A DNA stretch of 6,972 nucleotides, taken from the NCBI GenBank assembly GCA_964613585.1, contig CAZTHL010000135.1:1-6972 (forward strand). Reading direction: 5' to 3'. The number at the start of each line of letters is the position of its first letter. The first letter of the stretch is position 1. Under the pieces are notes generated by a model. It did not search any database, was not told the DNA's origin, and saw only the letters and a program-made list of their open reading frames with translations. Below, piece after piece: positions 1 through 5,443 of this stretch. The position numbers and the translations under genes are program-made. This DNA is from CAZTHL01 sp964613585. GTDB taxonomy: Bacteria > Pseudomonadota > Alphaproteobacteria > DSM-16000 > Inquilinaceae.

Positions 1-1305
1 GCCCTGGCGCCGCGCCGCGGGCCTCTTCCGGCGGCCGCCGCCCCGGCGCGCGGCCGCGGCCGGCGGATCCTGCCGTCGGCCCGCCGCCGGCCCGGCCGAG
101 TCCACGCGTCCCGAGTCCACGGGTCCCGGGTCCACGCGTCCCGGGGCCACGGGTCCCGCCGGCCGGTCGGCGGGCCCGCCCGCGTTCCGGGTCGAGGCCG
201 CGATCGTCCGGCCGATCAGCCGCTCGATGTCCTTCAGCAGGCCGCGCTCCTCGGGGCCGCACAGCGTTACGGCAACGCCGCTCTTGCCGGCCCGGGCGGT
301 GCGCCCGATGCGGTGGACATAGGCCTCGGGCACGTTCGGCAGATCGTAGTTGATCACGTGGGAGACGTCGTCCACGTCGATGCCGCGCGCGGCGATGTCG
401 GTGGCGACCAGCACCGCGACCGAGCCGGCGCGAAAGCCGGCCAGCGCGCGGTCCCGCTGGCTCTGGCTCTTGTCGCCGTGGATCGCCGCGGCCGGCAGCC
501 CCGCCTTGGCCAGGTGCCGCTGCACCGTGTCGGCCCCGCGCTTGGTCCGGGTGAAGACGATGGCCCGGTCGACCTCCGGCGCCTCCAGCAGGCCGATCAG
601 CGCGCCGCGCTTATGCGCCCGGTCGAGATGGACGACGCTCTGGTCGATGGCCTCGATCGGCCGCGCCACCGGCGCGACCGCGATCTCCGCCGGCGCCTGC
701 AGGAAGTCGGCCGCCAGCGCCCGGATCGGCGCCGGCATGGTGGCCGACAGCAGCACCGTCTGGCGTCGCGCCGGCAGGAGACCGAGGATCCGGCGGATCG
801 CCGGCATGAAGCCGAGGTCGAGCATCTGGTCGGCCTCGTCCAGCACCACGGTCTCGGTGCGGTCGAGCCGGACGGCGCCGGCCGCCAGATGGTCGAGCAG
901 CCGGCCGGGCGTGGCGATCAGGAGATCGACGCCCGGGGCCAGCGCGCGGATCTGCGGGCCCGGCTTGACGCCGCCGATGACCACGGCCGCCCGGTGGCGC
1001 CGAAACCGGCCGTAGGTGGCCACGCTGTCGGCGATCTGGCTGGCCAGCTCGCGCGTCGGCGCCAGCACCAGGGCGCGGGCGCTGCGCGGCTCGGGGGCGC
1101 CCTGCGCCAGGCCCAGGCGGTGCAGCAGCGGCAGCACGAAGGCCGCGGTCTTGCCGGTTCCGGTCTGGGCGGTGCCGAGGATGTCGCATCCCGCCAGCAT
1201 CGCGGGGATCACCTCGGCCTGGATGGGCGTGGGGGAGCGGTAGCCTTCGGCCGTCACGGCCCGAAGGAGAAACTCGGCCAAGCCGAGGTCGTCGAATGTC
1301 GTCAA
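1..1305 (-). CDS. rhlE: RhlE-type DEAD-box ATP-dependent RNA helicase (3' end cut by window edge)
   Basis: ATP-dependent RNA helicase that remodels RNA duplexes; RhlE-type proteins act in ribosome assembly, RNA decay and cold adaptation (family knowledge). Translating the minus strand gives an open frame of 435 codons with all core motifs in order: Q motif with F4 and Q29, Walker A AQTGTGKT at 46-53, APTRELA at 82-88, TPGR at 132-135, DEAD at 156-159, SAT at 187-189, ATDIAARG from about 301, and HRIGRTAR from 331. The VFTRTK, AIHGDKSQ and LPNVPEAYVHR stretches are typical of RhlE rather than DeaD or RhlB. The core ends near residue 366; a low-complexity Pro/Gly/Arg tail follows and is still open at base 1, so the stop is outside. 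No ATG or GTG lies between the upstream stop (1351-1353) and the core, so TTG at 1303-1305 is the likely start. GGAAGAAAG at about 1312-1320 is a plausible ribosome binding site. The same-strand upstream neighbour is the GH65 gene, 272 bp away. Confidence 0.93.
   Translation of the reverse strand, partial: MTTFDDLGLAEFLLRAVTAEGYRSPTPIQAEVIPAMLAGCDILGTAQTGTGKTAAFVLPLLHRLGLAQGAPEPRSARALVLAPTRELASQIADSVATYGRFRRHRAAVVIGGVKPGPQIRALAPGVDLLIATPGRLLDHLAAGAVRLDRTETVVLDEADQMLDLGFMPAIRRILGLLPARRQTVLLSATMPAPIRALAADFLQAPAEIAVAPVARPIEAIDQSVVHLDRAHKRGALIGLLEAPEVDRAIVFTRTKRGADTVQRHLAKAGLPAAAIHGDKSQSQRDRALAGFRAGSVAVLVATDIAARGIDVDDVSHVINYDLPNVPEAYVHRIGRTARAGKSGVAVTLCGPEERGLLKDIERLIGRTIAASTRNAGGPADRPAGPVAPGRVDPGPVDSGRVDSAGPAAGRRQDPPAAAARRGGGRRKRPAARRQG
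100..159. repeat. 15-bp tandem repeat, 4 copies, inside the helicase tail
   Basis: Four consecutive 15-bp units start at 100, 115, 130 and 145, each a variant of gtccacgsgtcccgr. The period is a multiple of three, so in the helicase frame they encode a 5-aa repeat, roughly (P/S)G(R/P)VD, at residues about 383-402. Alternate units share the same third-position variation (gcg, ggg, gcg, ggg), as if a 30-bp unit had itself been duplicated. It is probably a slippage-prone, disordered linker between the helicase core and the basic RRGGGRRKRP-like end. Confidence 0.85.
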
Positions 1306-1328
1306 ACGAACGCTTTCTTCCGTCGTCG

Positions 1329-1343
1329 CGAGCCGGGGGCTCG
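1329..1343 (-). other. Small perfect hairpin in helicase leader
   Basis: CGAGCC / GGCTCG arms of 6 bp enclose a 3-nt GGG (CCC on the transcript) loop. It lies 24-38 nt upstream of the helicase TTG start and about 9 nt upstream of its ribosome binding site. It could affect translation initiation or be incidental in GC-rich DNA. Confidence 0.3.
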
Positions 1344-1487
1344 GCCAATCTCACGCGACGAGGTCCGTTCGAAGCGGAAATTGGAATGGATCCGCCGCCA
1401 GCGCCCCGACCCTTTCGGATCCGGACCCATCCGGCGGCGATCGATAGAGGCGGTTGCACACCACAAGCACCGCTAGCGACCATCCGT

Positions 1488-1516
1488 TATCTACGCGACC
1501 CGCCGCCCGCGTTCAA
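1488..1516 (-). promoter_or_regulatory. Candidate sigma-70-type promoter for the helicase
   Basis: On the minus strand TTGAAC (1516-1511) is followed after exactly 17 bp by TAGATA (1493-1488). The -35 box matches 4 of 6 and the -10 box 3 of 6 bases of the general consensus, which is ordinary for a high-GC alphaproteobacterium. Transcription would start near 1481, giving a leader of about 175 nt before the TTG start. It is the best-spaced candidate I found in the gap, but matches this weak also arise by chance. Confidence 0.4.
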
Positions 1517-1577
1517 GAGACGCCGACCGATCCCGCCGGAAATCGGGGGCGCCCGCGGGCCGGGCCGGCCGTGTCGC

Positions 1578-4079
1578 CTACACCTGGGCGGGCTCGATCC
1601 CGCCGGGCCGGGCCGCCTCGCCCTCGCTGCGCACCCGCTCGAGCTCGCGGGCCCGCGCCGGCCGGTCCTCCTTGCGCTCCGGGAACAGCCGGAACGAGAA
1701 GCACTGGCCGGGGCTGATCGAGCGGGCCCGGTTGCGGTAGGCGATGGTCACCGGCCACGCCGTGGTCGGCCGGCTGGTGATGGTCAGCATGTCGTGGCTG
1801 ACGTCGACCTCGAGCACCTGCCGGCGGTAGCGCACCGTGGTCCGCAGCCGCGCCACCTCGTGCGGCAGATGCGGATTGAACACGAGGCCGTGGCCGCGCA
1901 CCTCGAGCCCGGTGTAGCAGCGCTCCATCAGGTCGACCGTTCCGGCCATGGCCCCCAGGTGGATGCCCTCCGGCGTGGTGCCGCCTTGCAGGTCCTTGAA
2001 GTCGCTGTTGAGCGCGGTCCGCGCCAGCTGCCAGGACTGCTGGCGGTCGGCCCGCGACAGCACCCAGGCGTGGACGACCCAGCTCAAGGTCGAGCCGTGC
2101 ACCGTCCGCCGCATGTAGTGCCGGATGTTGCGGAAGATCAGGTCCGGGTCGAAGCGATAGCCAAGCCGTTCCAGGGTGTCCTGCAGCTCCTCGCGGGAGA
2201 ACAGGTAGAACAGCATCAGCACGTCGGCCTGCTTGGAGATCTGGTAGCGATTCGGGTGGTCGCCCTCCTTCTCCAGGATCCGGTCGAGCCGGCGCAGATT
2301 GTCGTATGTCTCCCGATAGGCCTCGAACGGGAACTCCTCGAGCGCGCCAAAGCCCTCGAACTGGCTGATGATGCCGCCCTCCTCGAACGGCACGACGAGC
2401 CCTCGGCTGATCCGGTCCCAGCGCTCGCATTCCGCGTCGTCGACGCCGACCGATTCGAACAGCCAGCGCCGCCGCTCGTCCGGCAGCAGGTCGACCACGT
2501 CGAGCGCGCAGGCCAGCAGCCAGGCGACCATGACGTTGGTGTAGGCGTTGTTGTCGAGCCCGCCCTCCTCGGCCGGGTCGGCCTCGGGATAGGCGGTGTG
2601 GAACTCGTCCGGCCCCATCACGCCCTTGATATCGAAACGCCCGTCCGGACGCTCCTCGGCCAGGCTCGAGAAGAAGCGGGCGATCTCGAAGATCAGCTCG
2701 GCGCCGTAGTTGAACAGGAACTGCCAGTCGTCGGTGACCTGGTAGTACTTCCACACGTTGAAGGCGACGGCGACGCCGATGTGGCGCTGGCGCCGCGAGT
2801 TGTCCGGCACCCAGCGGCCGGACAGCGGGTTCAGGTGGACGCGCTGGCTCTCCTCGCGGCCGTTGGAGCCACTCTGCCAGGGAAACATGGCCCCGGCGTG
2901 GCCGGCCTCGCGGGCGGCCCGGCGGGCCGCCGGCAGGCGGCGGTAGCGATAGCCGAGCACCGAGCGGGTCACCTCCGGAAGGTGGAAGTTGAGCGAGGGC
3001 AGGATGAACAGCTCGTCCCACATGATGTGGCCGCGATAGGCCTCGCCGTGCCAGCCGCGCGGCGGCACCCCGACATCCAGGTCCATGGTGTGCGGTGACA
3101 CGGTCTGCAGCAGGTGGAAGCGGTTGAGGCGCAGCTTGAGCTGGGAGTCGGCCCCGTCGTCCGCCTCGAGGCGCAGGTCGAACGCCTCCCACAGAGCCTC
3201 CCAGCTGGCGGCGTGCGCCGCCGCCAGGGTGGCGAAGCCGTCGGCGCGCGCCACCGCCGCGCGCGCCTCCTGCCCGGGATCCGTGGTCGCGGGATCGTCG
3301 GTGGCGAAGTAGGCGGCGATCTTCTCCAGCGTGATCGGCCGGCCCTCTTGGGCGTCCAGGCGCAGCTCCTCGACCACGGCGTCCGGCTGGCGCTCGACCC
3401 GGCGCCCGTGGCCGACGGCGTCGTCGGAGACCAGGCGCAGACGGGCGGCCAGCGCGATCTCCCGGCGCGACTGCACGGTCCGGCTGCGCAGCCAGGTCAG
3501 CGCCCGCTCCTCGCCGGTCTCCAGGGTCTCCAGGTGGCGGCCGGCAAGCTCCCGGTAGCGGGCCACCCCGGCGTTCTCGACGCCGCCGTCGAGCGCCGAG
3601 CGCAGGGTGACGGGCCCGGACCAGTTCTCGGGCGTCACGGTGAGCGAGAGCGCGGCCAGATGGCGGTGGCGCATCGAGACGATCCGCCGCTCGTCCAGCC
3701 GGGTGACGCGGCCGTCCACGTCCTTGAGCCGCAGGATCGTGGTCAGGATGCCGTCGCGCAGGCACAGCGACTGCCGGTGCTCGAGATGCTCGACGCTGCC
3801 GGGGCGCAGCCACTCGCCCTCGCCGATGCGCAGGGTCAACGGCAGCCAGCTCGGCAGGTTGACAAGATCCTCGTTCTCGATGCGCTGGCCGGACAGCTCC
3901 GTGGTCAGCCGGTTGTAGCCGCCGGCCAGGTAGGTCCCCGGGTAATGGGTGCCGTCGGCCTCGGCCAGGGAGAGCGCGGCGCGGCTGACGAGGTAGCCGT
4001 TGCCGAGCGCGCACAGCGCCTCGCGCAGCCCCGCCTGCTCGGGCACATAGCCGTGGTAGGTGAGGGTCCAGTCCTGCAT
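1578..4079 (-). CDS. Glycoside hydrolase family 65 protein (disaccharide phosphorylase/hydrolase type)
   Basis: GH65 enzymes cleave alpha-glucosides such as trehalose, maltose or kojibiose, mostly by inverting phosphorolysis that releases beta-glucose 1-phosphate in the cytoplasm. The 833-aa product has family-typical length and layout: N-terminal beta-sandwich (about 1-300), (alpha/alpha)6 catalytic barrel (about 330-700) and small C-terminal beta-domain. The start, MQDWTLTYHGYVPEQ then GLREALCALGNGY, is a classic GH65 N-terminus. MGPDEFH places the catalytic Glu at residue 492; WDEL is at 354-357, MFPWQSGSNGREESQ begins at 398, KQAD at 616 and HGSTLS at 661-666, the last lying where phosphorylases bind phosphate. 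WDELF, SGSNGREESQ and HLNPLSGRW recall, from memory, the mycobacterial OtsB1/Rv3401-like branch rather than classical maltose phosphorylases, so the substrate is uncertain. No signal peptide is seen. I chose ATG at 4079 because AGGA lies 7 nt before it; an in-frame ATG at 4094 would add five residues but lacks a Shine-Dalgarno. A beta-phosphoglucomutase, its usual partner, is absent from the window. Confidence 0.92.
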   Translation of the reverse strand: MQDWTLTYHGYVPEQAGLREALCALGNGYLVSRAALSLAEADGTHYPGTYLAGGYNRLTTELSGQRIENEDLVNLPSWLPLTLRIGEGEWLRPGSVEHLEHRQSLCLRDGILTTILRLKDVDGRVTRLDERRIVSMRHRHLAALSLTVTPENWSGPVTLRSALDGGVENAGVARYRELAGRHLETLETGEERALTWLRSRTVQSRREIALAARLRLVSDDAVGHGRRVERQPDAVVEELRLDAQEGRPITLEKIAAYFATDDPATTDPGQEARAAVARADGFATLAAAHAASWEALWEAFDLRLEADDGADSQLKLRLNRFHLLQTVSPHTMDLDVGVPPRGWHGEAYRGHIMWDELFILPSLNFHLPEVTRSVLGYRYRRLPAARRAAREAGHAGAMFPWQSGSNGREESQRVHLNPLSGRWVPDNSRRQRHIGVAVAFNVWKYYQVTDDWQFLFNYGAELIFEIARFFSSLAEERPDGRFDIKGVMGPDEFHTAYPEADPAEEGGLDNNAYTNVMVAWLLACALDVVDLLPDERRRWLFESVGVDDAECERWDRISRGLVVPFEEGGIISQFEGFGALEEFPFEAYRETYDNLRRLDRILEKEGDHPNRYQISKQADVLMLFYLFSREELQDTLERLGYRFDPDLIFRNIRHYMRRTVHGSTLSWVVHAWVLSRADRQQSWQLARTALNSDFKDLQGGTTPEGIHLGAMAGTVDLMERCYTGLEVRGHGLVFNPHLPHEVARLRTTVRYRRQVLEVDVSHDMLTITSRPTTAWPVTIAYRNRARSISPGQCFSFRLFPERKEDRPARARELERVRSEGEAARPGGIEPAQV

Positions 4080-4094
4080 GGCCCAATCCTGCAT
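4065..4094 (-). repeat. 15-bp tandem duplication creating nested GH65 start codons
   Basis: On the minus strand ATGCAGGATTGGGCC is followed directly by ATGCAGGACTGGACC (13 of 15 bases identical), encoding MQDWA then MQDWT. The first copy supplies the AGGA that serves as a Shine-Dalgarno for the second ATG at 4079. This decides the start and suggests that the second is the original one. Confidence 0.75.
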
Positions 4095-4201
4095 GGGATC
4101 GACAGCGACGAGCGGTGGCGCACGCGGCCGCGCCCGCGGTCGCGCCGCCGGTGCAACACCGGGCCCGGGGCTTTTGTTTCCGGGCGAGGGGGCGGGCGCG
4201 T

Positions 4202-4236
4202 GGCCCGGGCCGGGCAAGAGCTGCCGGGCCCGGGCC
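4202..4236. other. Long GC-rich hairpin, 15-bp stem with one mismatch
   Basis: Arms 4202-4216 and 4222-4236 are complementary except for a G/G mismatch (4212 versus 4226), with a 5-nt loop AGAGC at 4217-4221. It lies about 123-157 nt upstream of the GH65 start, so it would form in a GH65 leader if that transcript starts further upstream. There is no T-tract on either side. Confidence 0.5.
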
Positions 4237-4301
4237 GGGACCCTCGCGCGCGGCCGACCGCGGCACCAGCGGTTGCGCCCGCCGGAGCGGCTCGGCGCGC
4301 C

Positions 4302-4390
4302 CGTGCCGGCCCTGGACATCGGCGGCCGTGCCGGCCTTGGACATCGGCGCCCGTGCCGGCCTTGGACATCGGCGGCCGTACCGGCCTGGG
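4302..4390. repeat. 25-bp direct repeats (iterons), three full copies plus a partial
   Basis: Units start at 4302, 4327, 4352 and 4377 (partial). The unit is cgtgccggccttggacatcggcggc with one-base differences between copies; I write only its landmarks: CGTGCCGG, TTGGACATCGG. Each carries a GCCG-N11-CGGC dyad. The period is not a multiple of three, which argues against coding. Relative to the predicted sigma-54 start at about 4450, the three full copies span roughly -148 to -74, the usual place for activator (enhancer) sites. Binding by an activator is inference. Confidence 0.75.
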
Positions 4391-4438
4391 CGCAGCGATT
4401 GCCGGTGGCACAGCGATTGCCGGTGGCACAGCGATTGC
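4388..4438 (+). repeat. 18-bp tandem repeat reiterating a sigma-54 promoter core
   Basis: The unit CAGCGATTGCCGGTGGCA occurs at 4393-4410 and 4411-4428 and restarts at 4429 (first 10 bases). The repeat places GG at 4389, 4407 and 4425 and GC at 4401, 4419 and 4437, so three GG-N10-GC elements lie in register. The leftmost has a degenerate -24 half (GGGCGC). Confidence 0.8.
4406..4421 (+). promoter_or_regulatory. Upstream sigma-54 (RpoN) -24/-12 element
   Basis: TGGCAC at 4406-4411, 5 bp, then TTGCC at 4417-4421 gives GG-N10-GC spacing. It differs from the downstream element only in the last base of the -12 box. It could be a weaker second start or a decoy site for RNA polymerase. Confidence 0.55.
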
Positions 4439-4439
4439 A
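4424..4439 (+). promoter_or_regulatory. Sigma-54 (RpoN) promoter of the flagellin-like gene
   Basis: TGGCACA at 4424-4430, GCGA, TTGCA at 4435-4439: compared with the RpoN consensus TGGCACG-N4-TTGCW, only the seventh base differs, and the invariant GG-N10-GC (4425-4426, 4437-4438) is intact. The predicted start is about 4450, leaving a leader of about 38 nt before the ATG at 4488. Sigma-54 control is standard for late flagellar genes in several alphaproteobacteria such as Caulobacter, which agrees with the product downstream. Confidence 0.75.
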
Positions 4440-4474
4440 AAGAAATGTATCGGCACGATTGCCACGACCGTTGC

Positions 4475-4480
4475 AGGAGG
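4475..4480 (+). promoter_or_regulatory. Shine-Dalgarno of the flagellin-like gene
   Basis: AGGAGG with a 7-nt spacer to ATG at 4488. This perfect site fixes the start of the gene, although the frame stays open more than 1.3 kb upstream through the GH65 antisense strand. Confidence 0.85.
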
Positions 4481-4487
4481 CAAGGCC

Positions 4488-5258
4488 ATGGTCGCCTTTC
4501 ACGCGCATGCCGCCCCGTTCCGCTCGTCGGGATCCCCGCCGGGCCCGGCCCGCGTCTGCCCGCTAACCCGTCACGCCCGGCCGATCCCGGCCTCGGCGCC
4601 CGGGCCCGGCAGCCACCACCGCGGTCGACAGCCGCGCTTCCTGGCGTTGGAGTCGGCGGCGCGGCCGGCGCAGTCGCTGTCCCGCGGGCTCAGCCTGCTG
4701 CAGGCCGCCGACGCCGCGCTCCGCGATGTCGATCGCCGGCTCGTCGAGCTGCGCGCGCTGTGCCTGCGGGCGGCGGCCGAGCCGGGGCGCCGCGACGATC
4801 GCCGCCGCCGGCTCGCCGCCGGCCTTGCCGGCCTTGACCGGCTGGCCCGCGAGCGCGCCTTCGAGGGGCTGCCGCTGCTGGCCGCCGAGGGGCGCGTCCG
4901 CGTGGCGTCGGCGACGGGCCGGGCCGGGGACGGGCTGGTGGTGCGGCTGCCGGCGGTGACGGTGGCGACGCTCGGCCTCGCCGGGCTCGACCGCCTGGAT
5001 TTGGGCGACGCGGAGCAGGCCGGCCAGGCGGCCGTGGCGCTCGACCTGGCGCGTACCCTGGTCTGCCGGCACCGGATTGCGCTGGCCAACCAGCAGAGCG
5101 CGCTCGGCGTGGCCGCCATGGCGGAGGAGGTCGGTGGGTCCGTGGTCTCGGCCGGGCCGCTCGGCGCCGACCTGGCCGACCGGATGTTGGTCGAGGCCGC
5201 CGCCGCCGCCGGCGCCCACCCAAAGGCGCTGGCCGGCCTGCTCTACCTGCTCGACTGA
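4488..5258 (+). CDS. Flagellin-like protein lacking a recognisable N-terminal D0 helix
   Basis: Flagellins polymerise outside the cell into the filament through paired N- and C-terminal helices (D0/D1). In this 256-aa product, residues 64-95 (LSRGLSLLQAADAALRDVDRR onward) resemble the N-terminal D1 helix (GISLLQTADGALxxVxxxLxRMRELAVQAAN), and residues 108-131 ending FEGLPLL resemble the R-x-x-FNGxxLL turn. TLGLAGLDRLDL at 161-172 and the helix at 174-207 (AVALDLARTLVCRHRIALANQQSAL region) resemble the C-terminal D1 helix, whose family form ends in RxxLGAxQNRL. The end, HPKALAGLLYLLD, resembles the C-terminal D0 (PQNVLSLL). Residues 1-50 are Pro/Arg/His-rich and not flagellin-like. The protein is rich in Arg and Ala and has Cys at 24, 92 and 193, all unusual for flagellin. 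The sigma-54 promoter and perfect ribosome binding site support a real, regulated gene. It could alternatively be a FlgL-like hook-associated protein or a diverging relic; no other flagellar gene is in the window. Similarity is by eye only. Confidence 0.7.
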   Translation: MVAFHAHAAPFRSSGSPPGPARVCPLTRHARPIPASAPGPGSHHRGRQPRFLALESAARPAQSLSRGLSLLQAADAALRDVDRRLVELRALCLRAAAEPGRRDDRRRRLAAGLAGLDRLARERAFEGLPLLAAEGRVRVASATGRAGDGLVVRLPAVTVATLGLAGLDRLDLGDAEQAGQAAVALDLARTLVCRHRIALANQQSALGVAAMAEEVGGSVVSAGPLGADLADRMLVEAAAAAGAHPKALAGLLYLLD

Positions 5259-5270
5259 GCGACCGCGATG

Positions 5271-5315
5271 CGGCGCCGCTCCGGCGCCGGGCGGGGGCGG
5301 CGTCCGCGCCGCCCC
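5271..5315 (+). terminator. Paired GC hairpins after the flagellin-like gene (terminator-like, no T-tract)
   Basis: Two perfect hairpins follow the stop codon by 12 and 35 nt. The first has 7-bp arms CGGCGCC/GGCGCCG (5271-5277, 5283-5289) and loop GCTCC. The second has 9-bp arms GGGGCGGCG/CGCCGCCCC (5294-5302, 5307-5315) and a TCCG tetraloop. They could terminate transcription or protect the mRNA 3' end. The missing T-tract lowers confidence in intrinsic termination. Confidence 0.5.
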
Positions 5316-5343
5316 GGCAGGCCGCCGTGACGGTCCCATGCCG

Positions 5344-5378
5344 CCCAGCCGACGACAGGGCTCACCGGCCCGGCTGGG
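5344..5378. other. 8-bp inverted repeat in the convergent gap
   Basis: CCCAGCCG (5344-5351) and CGGCTGGG (5371-5378) are perfect complements around a 19-nt loop. It is symmetric, so either strand's transcript could form it. No T-tract is present. Confidence 0.4.
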
Positions 5379-5421
5379 GCGCGCCCGTCAACCCTGCCGC
5401 CGTCCGGGTGCGCCGTCGCAG

Positions 5422-5443
5422 GCCAATGGCTGAAGCCATCGGC
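5422..5443 (-). terminator. Hairpin just after the ankyrin-like gene (terminator-like)
   Basis: ATGGC (5427 region) and GCCAT pair around TGAA, and outer GCC/GGC extend the stem across one A·C mismatch (5425 versus 5440). It starts about 10 nt after the minus-strand stop at 5453-5455. No T-tract follows on the minus strand. Confidence 0.4.

Larger units (their letters stand above)
1306..1577 (-). other. Intergenic/leader region between GH65 stop and helicase start
   Basis: This 272-bp stretch has no convincing gene. Read on the minus strand it leaves the GH65 stop, passes GC-rich sequence with no hairpin plus T-tract that would make an intrinsic terminator, then a candidate promoter (1488-1516), then about 175 nt that would be the helicase 5' leader. 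The leader contains a perfect 6-bp hairpin at 1329-1343 just upstream of the ribosome binding site, and two GGATCC sites. The region is visibly less GC-rich than its flanks. Confidence 0.6.
4095..4487. other. Divergent intergenic control region, extremely GC-rich and repetitive
   Basis: This 393-bp gap separates the GH65 gene (leftward) from the flagellin-like gene (rightward). Open frames cross it on both strands, but the 25-bp repeats shift frame at each copy and the translations are low complexity, so I regard it as non-coding. It holds, in order, a 6-bp perfect hairpin (4148-4162), a long GC hairpin (4202-4236), the 25-bp iterons, the 18-bp sigma-54 promoter repeat and the ribosome binding site. 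I see no clear promoter for GH65 on the minus strand. Confidence 0.75.

Noticed and set aside
313..1483. Long open frames on both strands (plus 313-1476, minus 611-1483) over the helicase
   Set aside because: They are out-of-frame shadows. The real helicase frame carries all DEAD-box motifs but starts with TTG, so ATG-based calling misses it.
1296..3098. A 600-aa plus-strand open frame and its 3114-4487 counterpart
   Set aside because: They are antisense to GH65 and made of biased Arg/Ala/Gly/Val/Leu sequence with no recognisable domain. The second merely extends the flagellin-like frame upstream of its true start at 4488.
4148..4180. Hairpin CCGGTG/CACCGG followed by CTTTTGTTT as a plus-strand intrinsic terminator
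   Set aside because: The T-rich patch begins 8 nt after the stem, the stem is only 6 bp, and no plus-strand gene lies upstream to need it.
4302..4438. Possible CRISPR array
   Set aside because: The repeats are directly abutting 25-bp and 18-bp units with no spacers of separate sequence and no cas genes nearby.
1513..4440. A 975-aa open frame on the minus strand overlapping GH65
   Set aside because: It is a frame shadow of the GH65 gene: low-complexity Arg/Ala/Gly/Pro sequence with no motifs, caused by high GC. The overlapping frame ending at 1578 has all GH65 signatures.
4095..4487. Small proteins in the divergent region, for example repeated ADVQGRHG or NRCATG peptides
   Set aside because: The 25-bp period changes frame with every copy and the products are low complexity; promoter elements explain the repeats better.
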